Position numbers and translations under genes: made by a program. A DNA stretch of 64,000 nucleotides from assembly GCF_007786475.1 (NCBI RefSeq), contig NZ_VNJJ01000002.1:186001-250000 (forward strand), given 5' to 3'. The stretch comes from Cohnella terricola (GTDB lineage: Bacteria > Bacillota > Bacilli > Paenibacillales > Paenibacillaceae). Numbering within the stretch: the stretch's first letter is position 1; every line of letters starts with the position of its first letter. The notes under the pieces were generated by a model that was not told the origin of the DNA, did no database searches, and saw nothing but the letters and a program-made list of their open reading frames with translations. Below, piece by piece: positions 8,614 through 22,120 of the stretch.

Positions 8614-8672
8614 CAGAACTAGCCCCCTCTGCTCCGAGAAACAGAGCCACTTGGAAGTGGAACACAGTTCTG
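8614..8672 (-). ncRNA. Candidate riboswitch or attenuator aptamer: three-way junction in the metNIQ leader
   Basis: On the minus strand a closing stem CAGAACT/AGTTCTG (8672-8666 with 8620-8614) encloses two hairpins: CCACT/AGTGG with a TCCA loop (8660-8647), and CTCTG/CAGAG (8646-8642 with 8631-8627), followed by a GGGG-rich junction. It sits directly upstream of the intrinsic terminator. It lacks the S-box (SAM-I) core and the T-box AGGGTGG element, so it is not one of the usual methionine switches. Class and ligand are unknown. Confidence 0.6.
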
Positions 8673-8700
8673 ATTGATCAGTCACCAGTCTACGAAATCA

Positions 8701-8729
8701 CTTTAATTCCAACCATGCGATGTTGTCAA
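8701..8729 (-). promoter_or_regulatory. Promoter of the metNIQ/dsz-like unit
   Basis: On the minus strand TTGACA (8729-8724) and TTAAAG (8706-8701) are separated by 17 bases, a good sigma-A layout. Transcription would start near 8694, just upstream of the structured leader. Confidence 0.65.
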
Positions 8730-8770
8730 TCATTTTTTTTCATGTGCAGAAATGAGCATTTTTACCTCTC

Positions 8771-8800
8771 TTGACACCTAAAAGGGGAAAATGATAGAGT
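8771..8800 (+). promoter_or_regulatory. Promoter of the DszA-like monooxygenase gene
   Basis: TTGACA at 8771-8776 and TAGAGT at 8795-8800 are 18 bases apart, with the start codon at 8832 and GGGGA just before it. Its -35 lies about 40 bases from the -35 of the divergent metN promoter, so one regulator could bind between them. Confidence 0.6.
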
Positions 8801-8831
8801 ATCGTCAATTTCAACGTTTAGGGGAATCGAT

Positions 8832-10202
8832 ATGAGTAAACAAATCCGTATGAACGCATTTGATATGACAAGTGCCATGCACAACTCGCATGGACTGTGG
8901 AAACACCCGCTCAATGTTCGAACGTCTAGGTACAAAGATTTGGATTATTGGACAGAGCTGGCTCAGTTGCTTGAGCGCGGAAAGTTCGATGCTATTTTTT
9001 TGGCGGATGTCATCGGGGTTTATGATGTCTACGGGCAGAATAAAGATGCCGCCATCCGTGATGCCGTGCAAGTTCCCCTCAATGATCCGGCCTTTGTTAT
9101 CCCCGCCATGGCGCAAGCAACGAAACACTTGTCGTTTGCCCTAACTGTCAGTACAACATACGAGCATCCGTATGCCCACGCCCGAAGAATGAGCACATTG
9201 GATCACTTAACGAAAGGGCGATTAGCCTGGAATGTGGTGACATCCTATCTGCCAAGCGCCGCACGAAATTTCGGGCTTCAGGAGATGATGAAGCACGATG
9301 ATCGTTACGAAATGGCCGACGAATTTCTTGAAGTCGTATATAAGCTATGGGAAGCAAGCTGGGAAGATCATGCGATCGTCCATGATGTAGAGAATCGAAT
9401 GTTCACGGATCCTGCCAAAGTTCATGAGATCAATCATTCCGGGAAGTATTTCAAGGTACCAGGTCCCCATCTCAGTGAGCCTTCGCTTCAACGGACTCCT
9501 GTTATTTATCAAGCAGGCGGTTCCCAACGCGGAAGCGACTTCGCAGCTCGCCATGCGGAATGTATATTCGTCGGAGGACAGACCCCAGCGCAGACTAAGC
9601 AATACATTCAGGACATTAAGAACCGTGCAGAATCTCTCGGACGCAATCCGGATCATATTAAAGCTTTTACATTCCTGAACGTTGTTGTAGCGGAAACGAC
9701 CGAGGAAGCTGAAGCGAAGTACGAGGAGTATGCAAGTCTGTGGAGCCCAGAAGCTGCCAAGGCGCAATACGGAGGATCTTCCGGATACGATCTTTCCCAA
9801 TACTCCGATTTGGATGCCCCTTTTGAATACAAGCATACGGAACATGGGCAGTCTAGGGCGGCTTCCTTGACAAAAGACAATCCGAAGAAACTAACCGTGC
9901 GCGAGGTGCTGAACGGATTTGAACAGCCCGGACGCAAGATGTCGATTGTAGGTAATCCACAAGAAGTGGCGGATGGTATTCAAAGCTACTTTGAGGCATC
10001 TGGCGTGGACGGGTTTAACCTGGCACATATGATTACGCCTGGCAGTTTGATCGATTTCGTCGATCTGGTCGTACCGGAGCTTCAAAAACGAGGGGTGTAC
10101 AAAACCGAGTACGCGCCGGGAACCTTCCGTGAAAAGCTATTTGGAGAAAACCAACGATTGCTTCCGACCGGTCACCCGGGTGCGAATTTTCGGAGAGGAT
10201 AA
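8832..10202 (+). CDS. DszA/NtaA/SnaA-family FMN-dependent monooxygenase
   Basis: A bacterial-luciferase-type TIM-barrel monooxygenase of 456 residues, normal length for the NtaA/SnaA/DszA family. Typical segments are AFDMTSAMHNSHGLW at the N terminus, ADVIGVYDVYG, WNVVTSYLPSAARNFGL, the D-D-RYEMADEF helix and IYQAGGSQRGSDFAARHAE. Members use FMNH2 and O2 to cleave C-S or C-N bonds; DszA cleaves a sulfone to a sulfinate. It is divergent from the metNIQ/DszC-like unit, so importer, S-oxidation and C-S cleavage functions lie together. No flavin reductase is present nearby. The exact substrate cannot be told from sequence. Confidence 0.9.
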   Translation: MSKQIRMNAFDMTSAMHNSHGLWKHPLNVRTSRYKDLDYWTELAQLLERGKFDAIFLADVIGVYDVYGQNKDAAIRDAVQVPLNDPAFVIPAMAQATKHLSFALTVSTTYEHPYAHARRMSTLDHLTKGRLAWNVVTSYLPSAARNFGLQEMMKHDDRYEMADEFLEVVYKLWEASWEDHAIVHDVENRMFTDPAKVHEINHSGKYFKVPGPHLSEPSLQRTPVIYQAGGSQRGSDFAARHAECIFVGGQTPAQTKQYIQDIKNRAESLGRNPDHIKAFTFLNVVVAETTEEAEAKYEEYASLWSPEAAKAQYGGSSGYDLSQYSDLDAPFEYKHTEHGQSRAASLTKDNPKKLTVREVLNGFEQPGRKMSIVGNPQEVADGIQSYFEASGVDGFNLAHMITPGSLIDFVDLVVPELQKRGVYKTEYAPGTFREKLFGENQRLLPTGHPGANFRRG

Positions 10203-10322
10203 AAAAGATTTATAATTAATTTCTCTAAGACAGTTGACGGCAAGAAAAATAACCGCTATTATTCTTACAAACCCTATCGAAAAAATCAGTTTTAATCGAG
10301 CTACCCATCAGACCACTGAAGG

Positions 10323-10364
10323 TATCCTATTCGAGCGAATTCGCTGCGTAAAGGGATATTTTTT
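10323..10364 (+). terminator. Possible terminator after the DszA-like gene
   Basis: TATCC (10323-10327) pairs with GGATA (10354-10358) around an inner AGCG/CGCT pair, and six or more T follow. The outer loop is long, so this is weaker than the next hairpin. Confidence 0.45.
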
Positions 10365-10388
10365 ATTTGGTGCATGAATCGCAAAAAA

Positions 10389-10435
10389 GGCTTCTCGCCA
10401 AATTCGAATCCGAATCTGCGAGAAGTCTATTTTAT
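10389..10435. terminator. Bidirectional-looking hairpin before the Lrp gene
   Basis: CTTCTCGC (10391-10398) pairs with GCGAGAAG (10418-10425), an A-run precedes it and a T-rich stretch follows. It probably isolates the Lrp gene from upstream transcription. Confidence 0.6.
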
Positions 10436-10518
10436 TGTGAATTTTAAAGTGACTAAGTGTAAAATAAAAAATGAGGGAATCGATCTAAAATGCCTTCAAT
10501 TTAAAGGAGGTCCTGTCC

Positions 10519-10980
10519 GTGGATCCAATTGATCAAAATATTTTGTACCATCTTCAGCATCAAGCGCGAATTTCCATGACGGAGCTTGGCAAGTGCGTCG
10601 GACTTTCACAACCGGCTGTAACGGAAAGAGTTAAACGGATGGAAGAAAAGGGAATGATCGAGCAATATCGGACGATTGTTTCTCCTGAGAAAATCGGCAA
10701 ACATTCGACCGCTTATATGCTTTTTCACACACGGGATTGCAATGACTTCATTGATTTTTGCCGCACCTCATCAGAGGTGGTTGAATGTCACCGTATTAGC
10801 GGTGAACACAACTATTTGCTGAAAATTATGACCGATTCTACGCGTTCCCTCGAAGAGTTCGGAAATAAATGCGATAAATATGGAACCTACACCATTCTGA
10901 TTGTAATGTCATCGCCAATCGATCATAAATTTCTTATATCCCGCCCTGAAGATGCACAAGCATTAGCCAACCGGGATTAG
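10519..10980 (+). CDS. Lrp/AsnC-family transcriptional regulator
   Basis: A 153-residue regulator of normal size. Residues about 1-60 form the AsnC helix-turn-helix (MTELGKCVGLSQPAVTERVKRMEEKGMI), and the rest is an alpha/beta RAM-type effector domain ending in a variable region. The start codon is GTG at 10519 with AAAGGAGG eight bases upstream. It is convergent with the MFS exporter at 11007-12212 and downstream of the sulfur locus. Lrp-family proteins often sense amino acids, so a link to methionine or cysteine supply is possible but unproven. Confidence 0.9.
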   Translation: MDPIDQNILYHLQHQARISMTELGKCVGLSQPAVTERVKRMEEKGMIEQYRTIVSPEKIGKHSTAYMLFHTRDCNDFIDFCRTSSEVVECHRISGEHNYLLKIMTDSTRSLEEFGNKCDKYGTYTILIVMSSPIDHKFLISRPEDAQALANRD

Positions 10981-11006
10981 AGAGATATCATTCGGGAGGA
11001 CATCAG

Positions 11007-12212
11007 TTAGTTCTTCGAAGGGAAACCGTGCCCTCTTGCTCGCCAAGCTACGGTCAACGCAATAAGCACCAGCACGCACAATATCCAAGGGAAATTCCCT
11101 ACACCCCATTTTTCGAGAAGAATCCCGCCGATTACGCCGCCACCGCCGATGGCCGTATTCCATACCGTTACCAGCATCGACTGGGCTACATCGGCGCTAT
11201 CGCCTGCAGCCTCGGCAATCGCCGTCTGCGTCAATGTTCCCGCTCCGCCGAACGTCAATCCCCACGCGGCAACCCCCATATAGATCATGATGGGCTGGCT
11301 GCTTCCAATACCCAACAGAATAGATGCCAGGACAAAACCAGATAAACTGATTATAACTAACGATCGAAGCATTCGGTCAATCCATAAACCAGTCAACCAG
11401 ATGCCGACAACCGATGTTATGCCGAAGATAAATAATACGAGATCGACGCGCTGAGTAAGATTAGCCTTACTCAAGAACGGTGAAATATAGGTGTAGAGGA
11501 TATTGTGCGCAAGTACCCAAGTTAGAACGACAAAGAGTACGGATTGAACCCCAGGTATAACGAACACTTTGCGAAGAGAGAGACGTTTATCGGATGCCTG
11601 TCCGGAAAAGTCGGGCAGTTTCCAAAACATCCATACAATGAGTGCCATCGACATCAAAGACATGATCCAGAAAACGGTTCGCCAGCCAACAAGGACACCG
11701 AGATATGTTCCGACAGGGACCCCGAGCGCCATGGCAAGAGGTGCACCGACCATTGCAATCGCCATCGCTCGTCCCTTGAGTGAATCACTAACCATACGTC
11801 GAGCATAACCTGCCGTCATCCCCCACAAAACACCGGCGGACACACCCGCGAAGAAACGTGCAACTAATGTTAGTGTATAGTTGAAAGATAAAGCAGTTAT
11901 GCTATTAAACACAAGAAACCCGATAATACACATAAGCAACAATGGCCGTCTTCGCCATCCACGTGTTAAGGCGATCAGAGGTATCGCCGCTACCACCGAG
12001 CCAAGCGCAAATAAGGTAACGAGCTGACCGGCGAGAGCTTCAGAAATTCCAAGCCCATCGCTGATCTGGGGCAATAAACCCGCTGGAAGCGTCTCGGTTA
12101 GGAGACAGATAAACCCCGCCATTGCCAAAGAGAGTAATCCCGCCCATGGAAGACGATCAGAAGCAGATTTGCCCGTGTCACTCCGTATGGCCGTGGATAT
12201 GTTTTGGTTCAT
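11007..12212 (-). CDS. MFS transporter, DHA1 (AraJ/sugar-efflux-like) type
   Basis: A 401-residue membrane protein with about twelve transmembrane helices. The MFS motif A region appears as ALTRGWRRRPLL between helices 2 and 3, and the helix-4 RFFAGVSAGVLWG and helix-5 GVPVGTYLG segments match DHA1 exporters of the AraJ/YdhP group. The ATG at 12212 follows an AGAGGTG box. It is a single-gene unit, convergent with the Lrp regulator, and an inverted repeat (12241-12254) lies just upstream. Substrates of this subgroup range from arabinose-like sugars to drugs, so none is assigned. Confidence 0.88.
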   Translation of the reverse strand: MNQNISTAIRSDTGKSASDRLPWAGLLSLAMAGFICLLTETLPAGLLPQISDGLGISEALAGQLVTLFALGSVVAAIPLIALTRGWRRRPLLLMCIIGFLVFNSITALSFNYTLTLVARFFAGVSAGVLWGMTAGYARRMVSDSLKGRAMAIAMVGAPLAMALGVPVGTYLGVLVGWRTVFWIMSLMSMALIVWMFWKLPDFSGQASDKRLSLRKVFVIPGVQSVLFVVLTWVLAHNILYTYISPFLSKANLTQRVDLVLFIFGITSVVGIWLTGLWIDRMLRSLVIISLSGFVLASILLGIGSSQPIMIYMGVAAWGLTFGGAGTLTQTAIAEAAGDSADVAQSMLVTVWNTAIGGGGVIGGILLEKWGVGNFPWILCVLVLIALTVAWRARGHGFPSKN

Positions 12213-12240
12213 TTTGATGCACCTCTTATCTATAATTTCT

Positions 12241-12254
12241 AGATCGGTTGATCT
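12241..12254 (-). promoter_or_regulatory. Inverted repeat upstream of the MFS gene, possible operator
   Basis: AGATC-GGTT-GATCT is a perfect 5-4-5 inverted repeat about 30 bases before the start codon of the exporter, where a repressor could block transcription. No regulator gene is adjacent to suggest its owner. Confidence 0.4.
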
Positions 12255-12581
12255 GTGCCAAGCGTCTTTCCGACTAGTGAATAAAAGTTTACAAGATACA
12301 TTAAATAAATTACATATAATAGTAACTGGATTTTGAACGTTTCAGTTATATAATCAATTCATTTATTGATGTTCTCCTATAACTTATAAGCAATCACTTG
12401 AACCCCCGAAGCTGCCCCGCCAAAAGCCCAAAGTATCCCGTAACAAAATAAAGCTCAAGCCATTTAATGGCTCAAGCTTTCTGAATATGCGATGGATGCT
12501 GTGTCCCCCTCATTCAACCTAGTCGGCGTTTCCAAAAAAACTGTTGGTTGTTGCATGCTTCGCTCCAATTTGAACGAAAAA

Positions 12582-12617
12582 AAATGAATGGATTGAGGAA
12601 ATTCCCCAATCCATTTT
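12582..12617 (-). terminator. Intrinsic terminator of the SDR-tautomerase-UPF0303 unit
   Basis: AATGGATTG (12587-12595) pairs with CAATCCATT with an inner GGAA/TTCC pair. On the minus strand a run of eight T follows the stem, just after the SDR stop codon. Confidence 0.8.
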
Positions 12618-12628
12618 AAAAGCAAATC

Positions 12629-13423
12629 TTAAAACACGCTGCGTACTAGTCCCCCGTCAATCCGGAAAGCGGAACCGTTAATCGCTGAGGATAGAGGGCT
12701 GCTTAAGAAGGTAACAAGGTTGGCTATTTCTTCTGGCCGAATAAGCCTTTGAATGATGGATGTTGGCCGATTTTCTCTCATAAATCGTTTCTCAGCTTCT
12801 TCTACCGTCATGGTTTCATTAGGATAGAGAGTATTTAACCAGGCTTCCACTCCTTCAGTTAAAGTGGAACCCGGCATAACGGTATTGACCGTTATATTCG
12901 TTCCTTTGGCTAGCTCGGCTAAGCTCCGGGAAATCGAGAGCTGCATCGTCTTGGTTGCACTATAATGAGCCATTTCTTGCGAAGGCATAATGGCCGCCTC
13001 GCTGGCAATAAAGATGACTCGACCTTCTTTTTTCTGAATCATTCGGCTCAGGTAGTGGCGGGAGAGCCTGACACCACTCATAATATTGACCTCGAAGAAC
13101 CTAAACCAATCTTCATCCGGAATATTGAAATATTCGGCAGCCTCGAATATGCCGAGGTTGTTAATCAAAATGTCAACGTCAGCGTACTTCTCAATCACCT
13201 GTTGGCATCCTTGCTCTGTTCCTAGATCCGCGACTACGGATTCGAGTTTAACGCCGGCATGTCGGTCTCGAATTTCATGGATCGTGTTCATTACTTTTTC
13301 TTCACTGCGTCCGTTAATAAGTACGTTGGCGCCTTCCGCCGCTAATGATGTGGCGATCGCTTTTCCGATGCCTGCCGTAGACCCCGTAACAAGTGCTGTT
13401 TTTCCTAGTAAATGAAGATGCAC
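12629..13423 (-). CDS. Short-chain dehydrogenase/reductase (SDR)
   Basis: A classical NAD(P)-dependent SDR of about 264 residues. The Rossmann cofactor motif TGSTAGIG, the NNLG motif, and the catalytic Ser (IASEAA region) and Tyr-x-x-x-Lys (YSATK) are all visible. TTGGAGGA directly abuts an ATG at 13429, so the GTG at 13423 with a six-base spacer is the better start. It is the last gene of a three-gene minus-strand unit with a tautomerase and a UPF0303 protein. The combination suggests processing of carbonyl or aromatic-derived compounds; the substrate is not known. Confidence 0.88.
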   Translation of the reverse strand: MHLHLLGKTALVTGSTAGIGKAIATSLAAEGANVLINGRSEEKVMNTIHEIRDRHAGVKLESVVADLGTEQGCQQVIEKYADVDILINNLGIFEAAEYFNIPDEDWFRFFEVNIMSGVRLSRHYLSRMIQKKEGRVIFIASEAAIMPSQEMAHYSATKTMQLSISRSLAELAKGTNITVNTVMPGSTLTEGVEAWLNTLYPNETMTVEEAEKRFMRENRPTSIIQRLIRPEEIANLVTFLSSPLSSAINGSAFRIDGGLVRSVF

Positions 13424-13459
13424 GCGCATTCCTCCAAGAATTTAAATAGGATCGTAATG

Positions 13460-13936
13460 TTATGAATAGGTTCGACTTTTTGATAGGAAGTCTTTATCCG
13501 CCCCCGTCACACCGCTTTGTCCCCAGTTGCCAGGAATCATTTCTCGAATGACAATAAGAACTTTATCGAGAGGCGCATGGGTGAAATTAACGATAAGCTG
13601 AGTTAGACTCTGAACCCATCTATCTTTCGTTGCTTGGTCGAATGTGTTCCATACATCAATGGTTACGACAGCCATCCCATTTATATCGTCTGCATGTTTA
13701 TGATAAGACTCTTTAGTTTCCCAATCGATAACCCGGCTCTCCTGAGCAAAATCGGGGTTAGATGCAGCAGATCCTGCTTTTCCCCAGTTCTCTTTTTCAA
13801 GTTCTTGAATCAACACTTGAATTTTATCAGGGACAATCTGTAATTCTTGAGTCGTTAACTCTGTTATCTTAAAGATGAATTCTTTTTTCTGCTCTTTGGT
13901 CATTGTTGGCCATGTATGAAGTGTAATTAATGGCAT
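13460..13936 (-). CDS. Tautomerase-superfamily protein with two tandem 4-OT-like units
   Basis: A 158-residue protein in which two beta-alpha-beta units of the 4-oxalocrotonate tautomerase superfamily are fused. Pro2, which becomes the catalytic N-terminal Pro1 after Met removal, is present (M-PLITLHTWP). Both units end with a similar motif, ENWGKAGS near residue 50 and GNWGQSG near residue 140. The second unit starts MAVVTIDVW and has no equivalent proline, so only the first can use the usual mechanism. The start at 13936 has a GAGGAGGT box. Family members isomerise enols or dehalogenate, and the neighbouring SDR and UPF0303 genes hint at a detoxification role. Confidence 0.82.
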   Translation of the reverse strand: MPLITLHTWPTMTKEQKKEFIFKITELTTQELQIVPDKIQVLIQELEKENWGKAGSAASNPDFAQESRVIDWETKESYHKHADDINGMAVVTIDVWNTFDQATKDRWVQSLTQLIVNFTHAPLDKVLIVIREMIPGNWGQSGVTGADKDFLSKSRTYS

Positions 13937-13963
13937 ACTAATTACCTCCTCTTTGATTCGTAA

Positions 13964-14398
13964 TTACTTGTTTAATAAAGAGCGCAAAGCCTTAACGATC
14001 AAATCATGATCTTCTTCGGATGTTAAACCGGATACCGCGACGATCCCAATCATCCCGCTTCCTTTCACTACGATGGGAAAACCGCCCCCATATGGTCCAT
14101 AAATCGAGGCATCCAAAAGATTTCTATCGTTATAAGTGATGCCGGTTTTTGCCCCCTCGATTTCAAGATAATAGGAGCATTCGTTATTAATCTGAGTAGT
14201 TCCTGTCATCATAAAGTGGAAAACTTGTACACCATGTTTGGTGATATCTACAGCAATCGATTGTCCTGCATCCTTCGCCAATTCGATTATTTTTAGCCCT
14301 AATTCAAGTGCATCTTCATTTGTAAAGGAGGCGTATTGCAACGTATCCTCTTCCTGTTTTACCATTTCCATTTTTTGGTCAAAAGATTCGATACTCAT
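13964..14398 (-). CDS. UPF0303/GlcG-HbpS-like (putative heme-degrading domain) protein
   Basis: About 144 residues matching the UPF0303 family, of the GlcG/HbpS fold. Typical features are an N-terminal Gln/Glu-rich helix, the SIAVDITKHGVQVF strand-turn, YGPYGGGFPIVVKG, and the closing VSGLTSEEDHDLIVKAL helix. The ATG at 14398 is preceded by GAGGTGAAGGA; the in-frame ATG at 14482 has no such site. It is probably the first gene of the unit with the tautomerase and SDR. The biochemical role of this family is not settled; heme or small-molecule binding is suggested for relatives. Confidence 0.8.
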   Translation of the reverse strand: MSIESFDQKMEMVKQEEDTLQYASFTNEDALELGLKIIELAKDAGQSIAVDITKHGVQVFHFMMTGTTQINNECSYYLEIEGAKTGITYNDRNLLDASIYGPYGGGFPIVVKGSGMIGIVAVSGLTSEEDHDLIVKALRSLLNK

Positions 14399-14549
14399 GT
14401 CCTTCACCTCATTGATATATAGAATTTCATGTAATTTGCATGTTCTTTGTTCGGCATCGTGAGATGGAAAATGTGGGAGCACTTCTTGTCCAAACAGAAC
14501 GGTTTTAAGGGTGATGACATCCTGACGAATGTTATTATGAGATATAACA

Positions 14550-14599
14550 ACTATTATGAATAGTACGTACTTTTTTGTGATATAGGCACTAAAAAGTGC
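14550..14599 (-). promoter_or_regulatory. Cluster of three inverted repeats upstream of the UPF0303-tautomerase-SDR unit
   Basis: ACTATT-ATG-AATAGT (14550-14564), the overlapping palindrome AGTACGTACT (14562-14571) and GCACT-AAAA-AGTGC (14586-14599) lie 150-200 bases upstream of the first gene. The first resembles the TACTAT..ATAGTA boxes bound by HxlR/MarR-DUF24 repressors such as YodB, which control quinone-detoxification genes. The match is from memory and no such regulator gene is in the window. The remaining bases of the roughly 340-base gap to the sortase gene show only the terminator below. Confidence 0.5.
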
Positions 14600-14676
14600 T
14601 TATTATCAAGAGTAGCGGTGAAGCATGGCAAACAAAATACGTCTGATATACTCTGCCGATACAGTCTGAAGAATAT

Positions 14677-14709
14677 AAAAACGCGTCCTCCAAGGGAGAA
14701 CGCGTTTTT
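14677..14709. terminator. Bidirectional intrinsic terminator
   Basis: AAAAACGCGT and ACGCGTTTTT form the arms, with CTCC/GGAG pairing inside. U-runs exist on both strands. It ends the sortase transcript on the minus strand. Confidence 0.85.
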
Positions 14710-14738
14710 ATGCAGCTTGATTCCGTGTTTCAACATGA

Positions 14739-15506
14739 TCATGTACGCTTTCGGGCGACCACTGCTAACCGGCCGTCTGTAGTTGAGTATTCACATGTAG
14801 ATAGAACAACAAGCTTGTCGCCATACCGAGCTGTTACGCCCGTGTCGTAAAGAGCGAGTTTCTGGATGTTTTGAGTATACAAGTCAAATTCGTCGGAGGT
14901 ACTTACTCCCTCAATTTGGTAGTATTTAAAGACGTCATCCGTTTTTCGATAAACCTTTGAGAGGATGACGGCAACAATTTCGTATTCTTCCTTTTCATAA
15001 AGCGTACTGAACTGAAACGTAGCATGTTCTTTATAATAGCTTTCTTGCTTATACTTCATCAAATCCGCAAACATCGCGCCGTTTTTCATGTGGTGCGCGT
15101 GAATCAGCAGAATATCCGAACCGTTTATCTGATTATGGGCGTCCAAAAAGGGGAGCCCATTTTTGTTTTTCTTTTTATCGAAATCATGATCGAGATAGTA
15201 TTCCGAATCCTGCCGATTCTGCATAATTGGATAATCAATTCGAGTGCCATCCACCTTCAACCAACCGACAAGATCGGGGTTTCTCCTGTAAAGCTCTTGA
15301 AATTCAGGGAGCATAACCTGCGACTTCGCCTTCGCGATAAAAGACGAGGGTGCCCCAGCACCCCCGCCTATCTCTCGTATTTCTGCCAGCTCTTTCATCT
15401 GCCGCTGTTCAGCATAATCCTGCAGGTAAATACGTGCAAGAGAAACGAGTGAAAAAACCAACAGAAGAAAGGAAAAGGCGATAAGAATTTTTTTGAATTT
15501 GCTCAT
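14739..15506 (-). CDS. Class B sortase
   Basis: A 255-residue membrane-anchored cysteine transpeptidase with an N-terminal transmembrane helix (residues about 6-27). The class B layout is clear: DGTRIDYPIMQ, SEYYLDHDF, and catalytic residues His138 (IHAHHMKNG), Cys238 (LSTCEY) and Arg246 (DGRLAVVARK). The His motif reads IHAH where most class B enzymes read IYGH. It lies 23 bases downstream of the large surface-protein gene on the same strand, so that protein is the obvious substrate, to be joined to peptidoglycan through its IPKTG-type signal. The ATG at 15506 follows AAAGGCGGT. Confidence 0.93.
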   Translation of the reverse strand: MSKFKKILIAFSFLLLVFSLVSLARIYLQDYAEQRQMKELAEIREIGGGAGAPSSFIAKAKSQVMLPEFQELYRRNPDLVGWLKVDGTRIDYPIMQNRQDSEYYLDHDFDKKKNKNGLPFLDAHNQINGSDILLIHAHHMKNGAMFADLMKYKQESYYKEHATFQFSTLYEKEEYEIVAVILSKVYRKTDDVFKYYQIEGVSTSDEFDLYTQNIQKLALYDTGVTARYGDKLVVLSTCEYSTTDGRLAVVARKRT

Positions 15507-15528
15507 TTTCTTACCGCCTTTCCTGTTA

Positions 15529-21921
<6,393 letters not shown>

Positions 21922-22054
21922 TGCCAAAATCTCCTCCTTTTCTCGAATTTTTTGTCGACAGCACGACCATCTTCGCCAATCACAAACACGATACGCCAAA
22001 AATACACAGCACATCGCCATCATTCTATCGCCACGATCTGTACGATAAATGAAC

Positions 22055-22087
22055 ACAAGGCTCTGAGCATGATGCTCAGAGCCTTGT
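22055..22087 (-). terminator. Perfect 15-bp hairpin between the response regulator and the surface-protein gene
   Basis: ACAAGGCTCTGAGCA pairs perfectly with TGCTCAGAGCCTTGT around a three-base loop. It follows the response-regulator stop codon on the minus strand. There is no proper U-run, so termination is likely but may be Rho-dependent or incomplete. Confidence 0.55.
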
Positions 22088-22120
22088 AGTTCATGGATGA
22101 TGACATAAAAAAAGAAACCG

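Larger units (their letters stand above)
10203..10518. other. Intergenic region between the DszA-like and Lrp genes
   Basis: No convincing gene is visible here. The stretch holds two terminator-like hairpins, annotated separately, and the leader and ribosome binding site (AAAGGAGG, about 10503-10510) of the Lrp/AsnC gene. Confidence 0.6.
12213..12628. other. Intergenic region between the MFS exporter and the SDR gene
   Basis: No gene is visible. It contains the exporter's upstream region, an imperfect hairpin at 12450-12480 (arms AAAGCT..AGCCAT and ATGGCT..AGCTTT with two central mismatches), and the SDR-unit terminator at 12582-12617. Confidence 0.6.

Noticed and set aside
8572-8672. SAM-I (S-box) riboswitch or T-box before metN
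   Set aside because: The S-box core (GRUGAAGCCYRGCAACC-like) and the T-box AGGGTGG element are absent, although the position would fit either.
21922-22056. Longer start for the giant surface protein
   Set aside because: The added residues (rich in Cys, Trp and Arg) precede a normal signal peptide, and the ribosome binding site AAAGGAGGAG belongs to ATG 21921.
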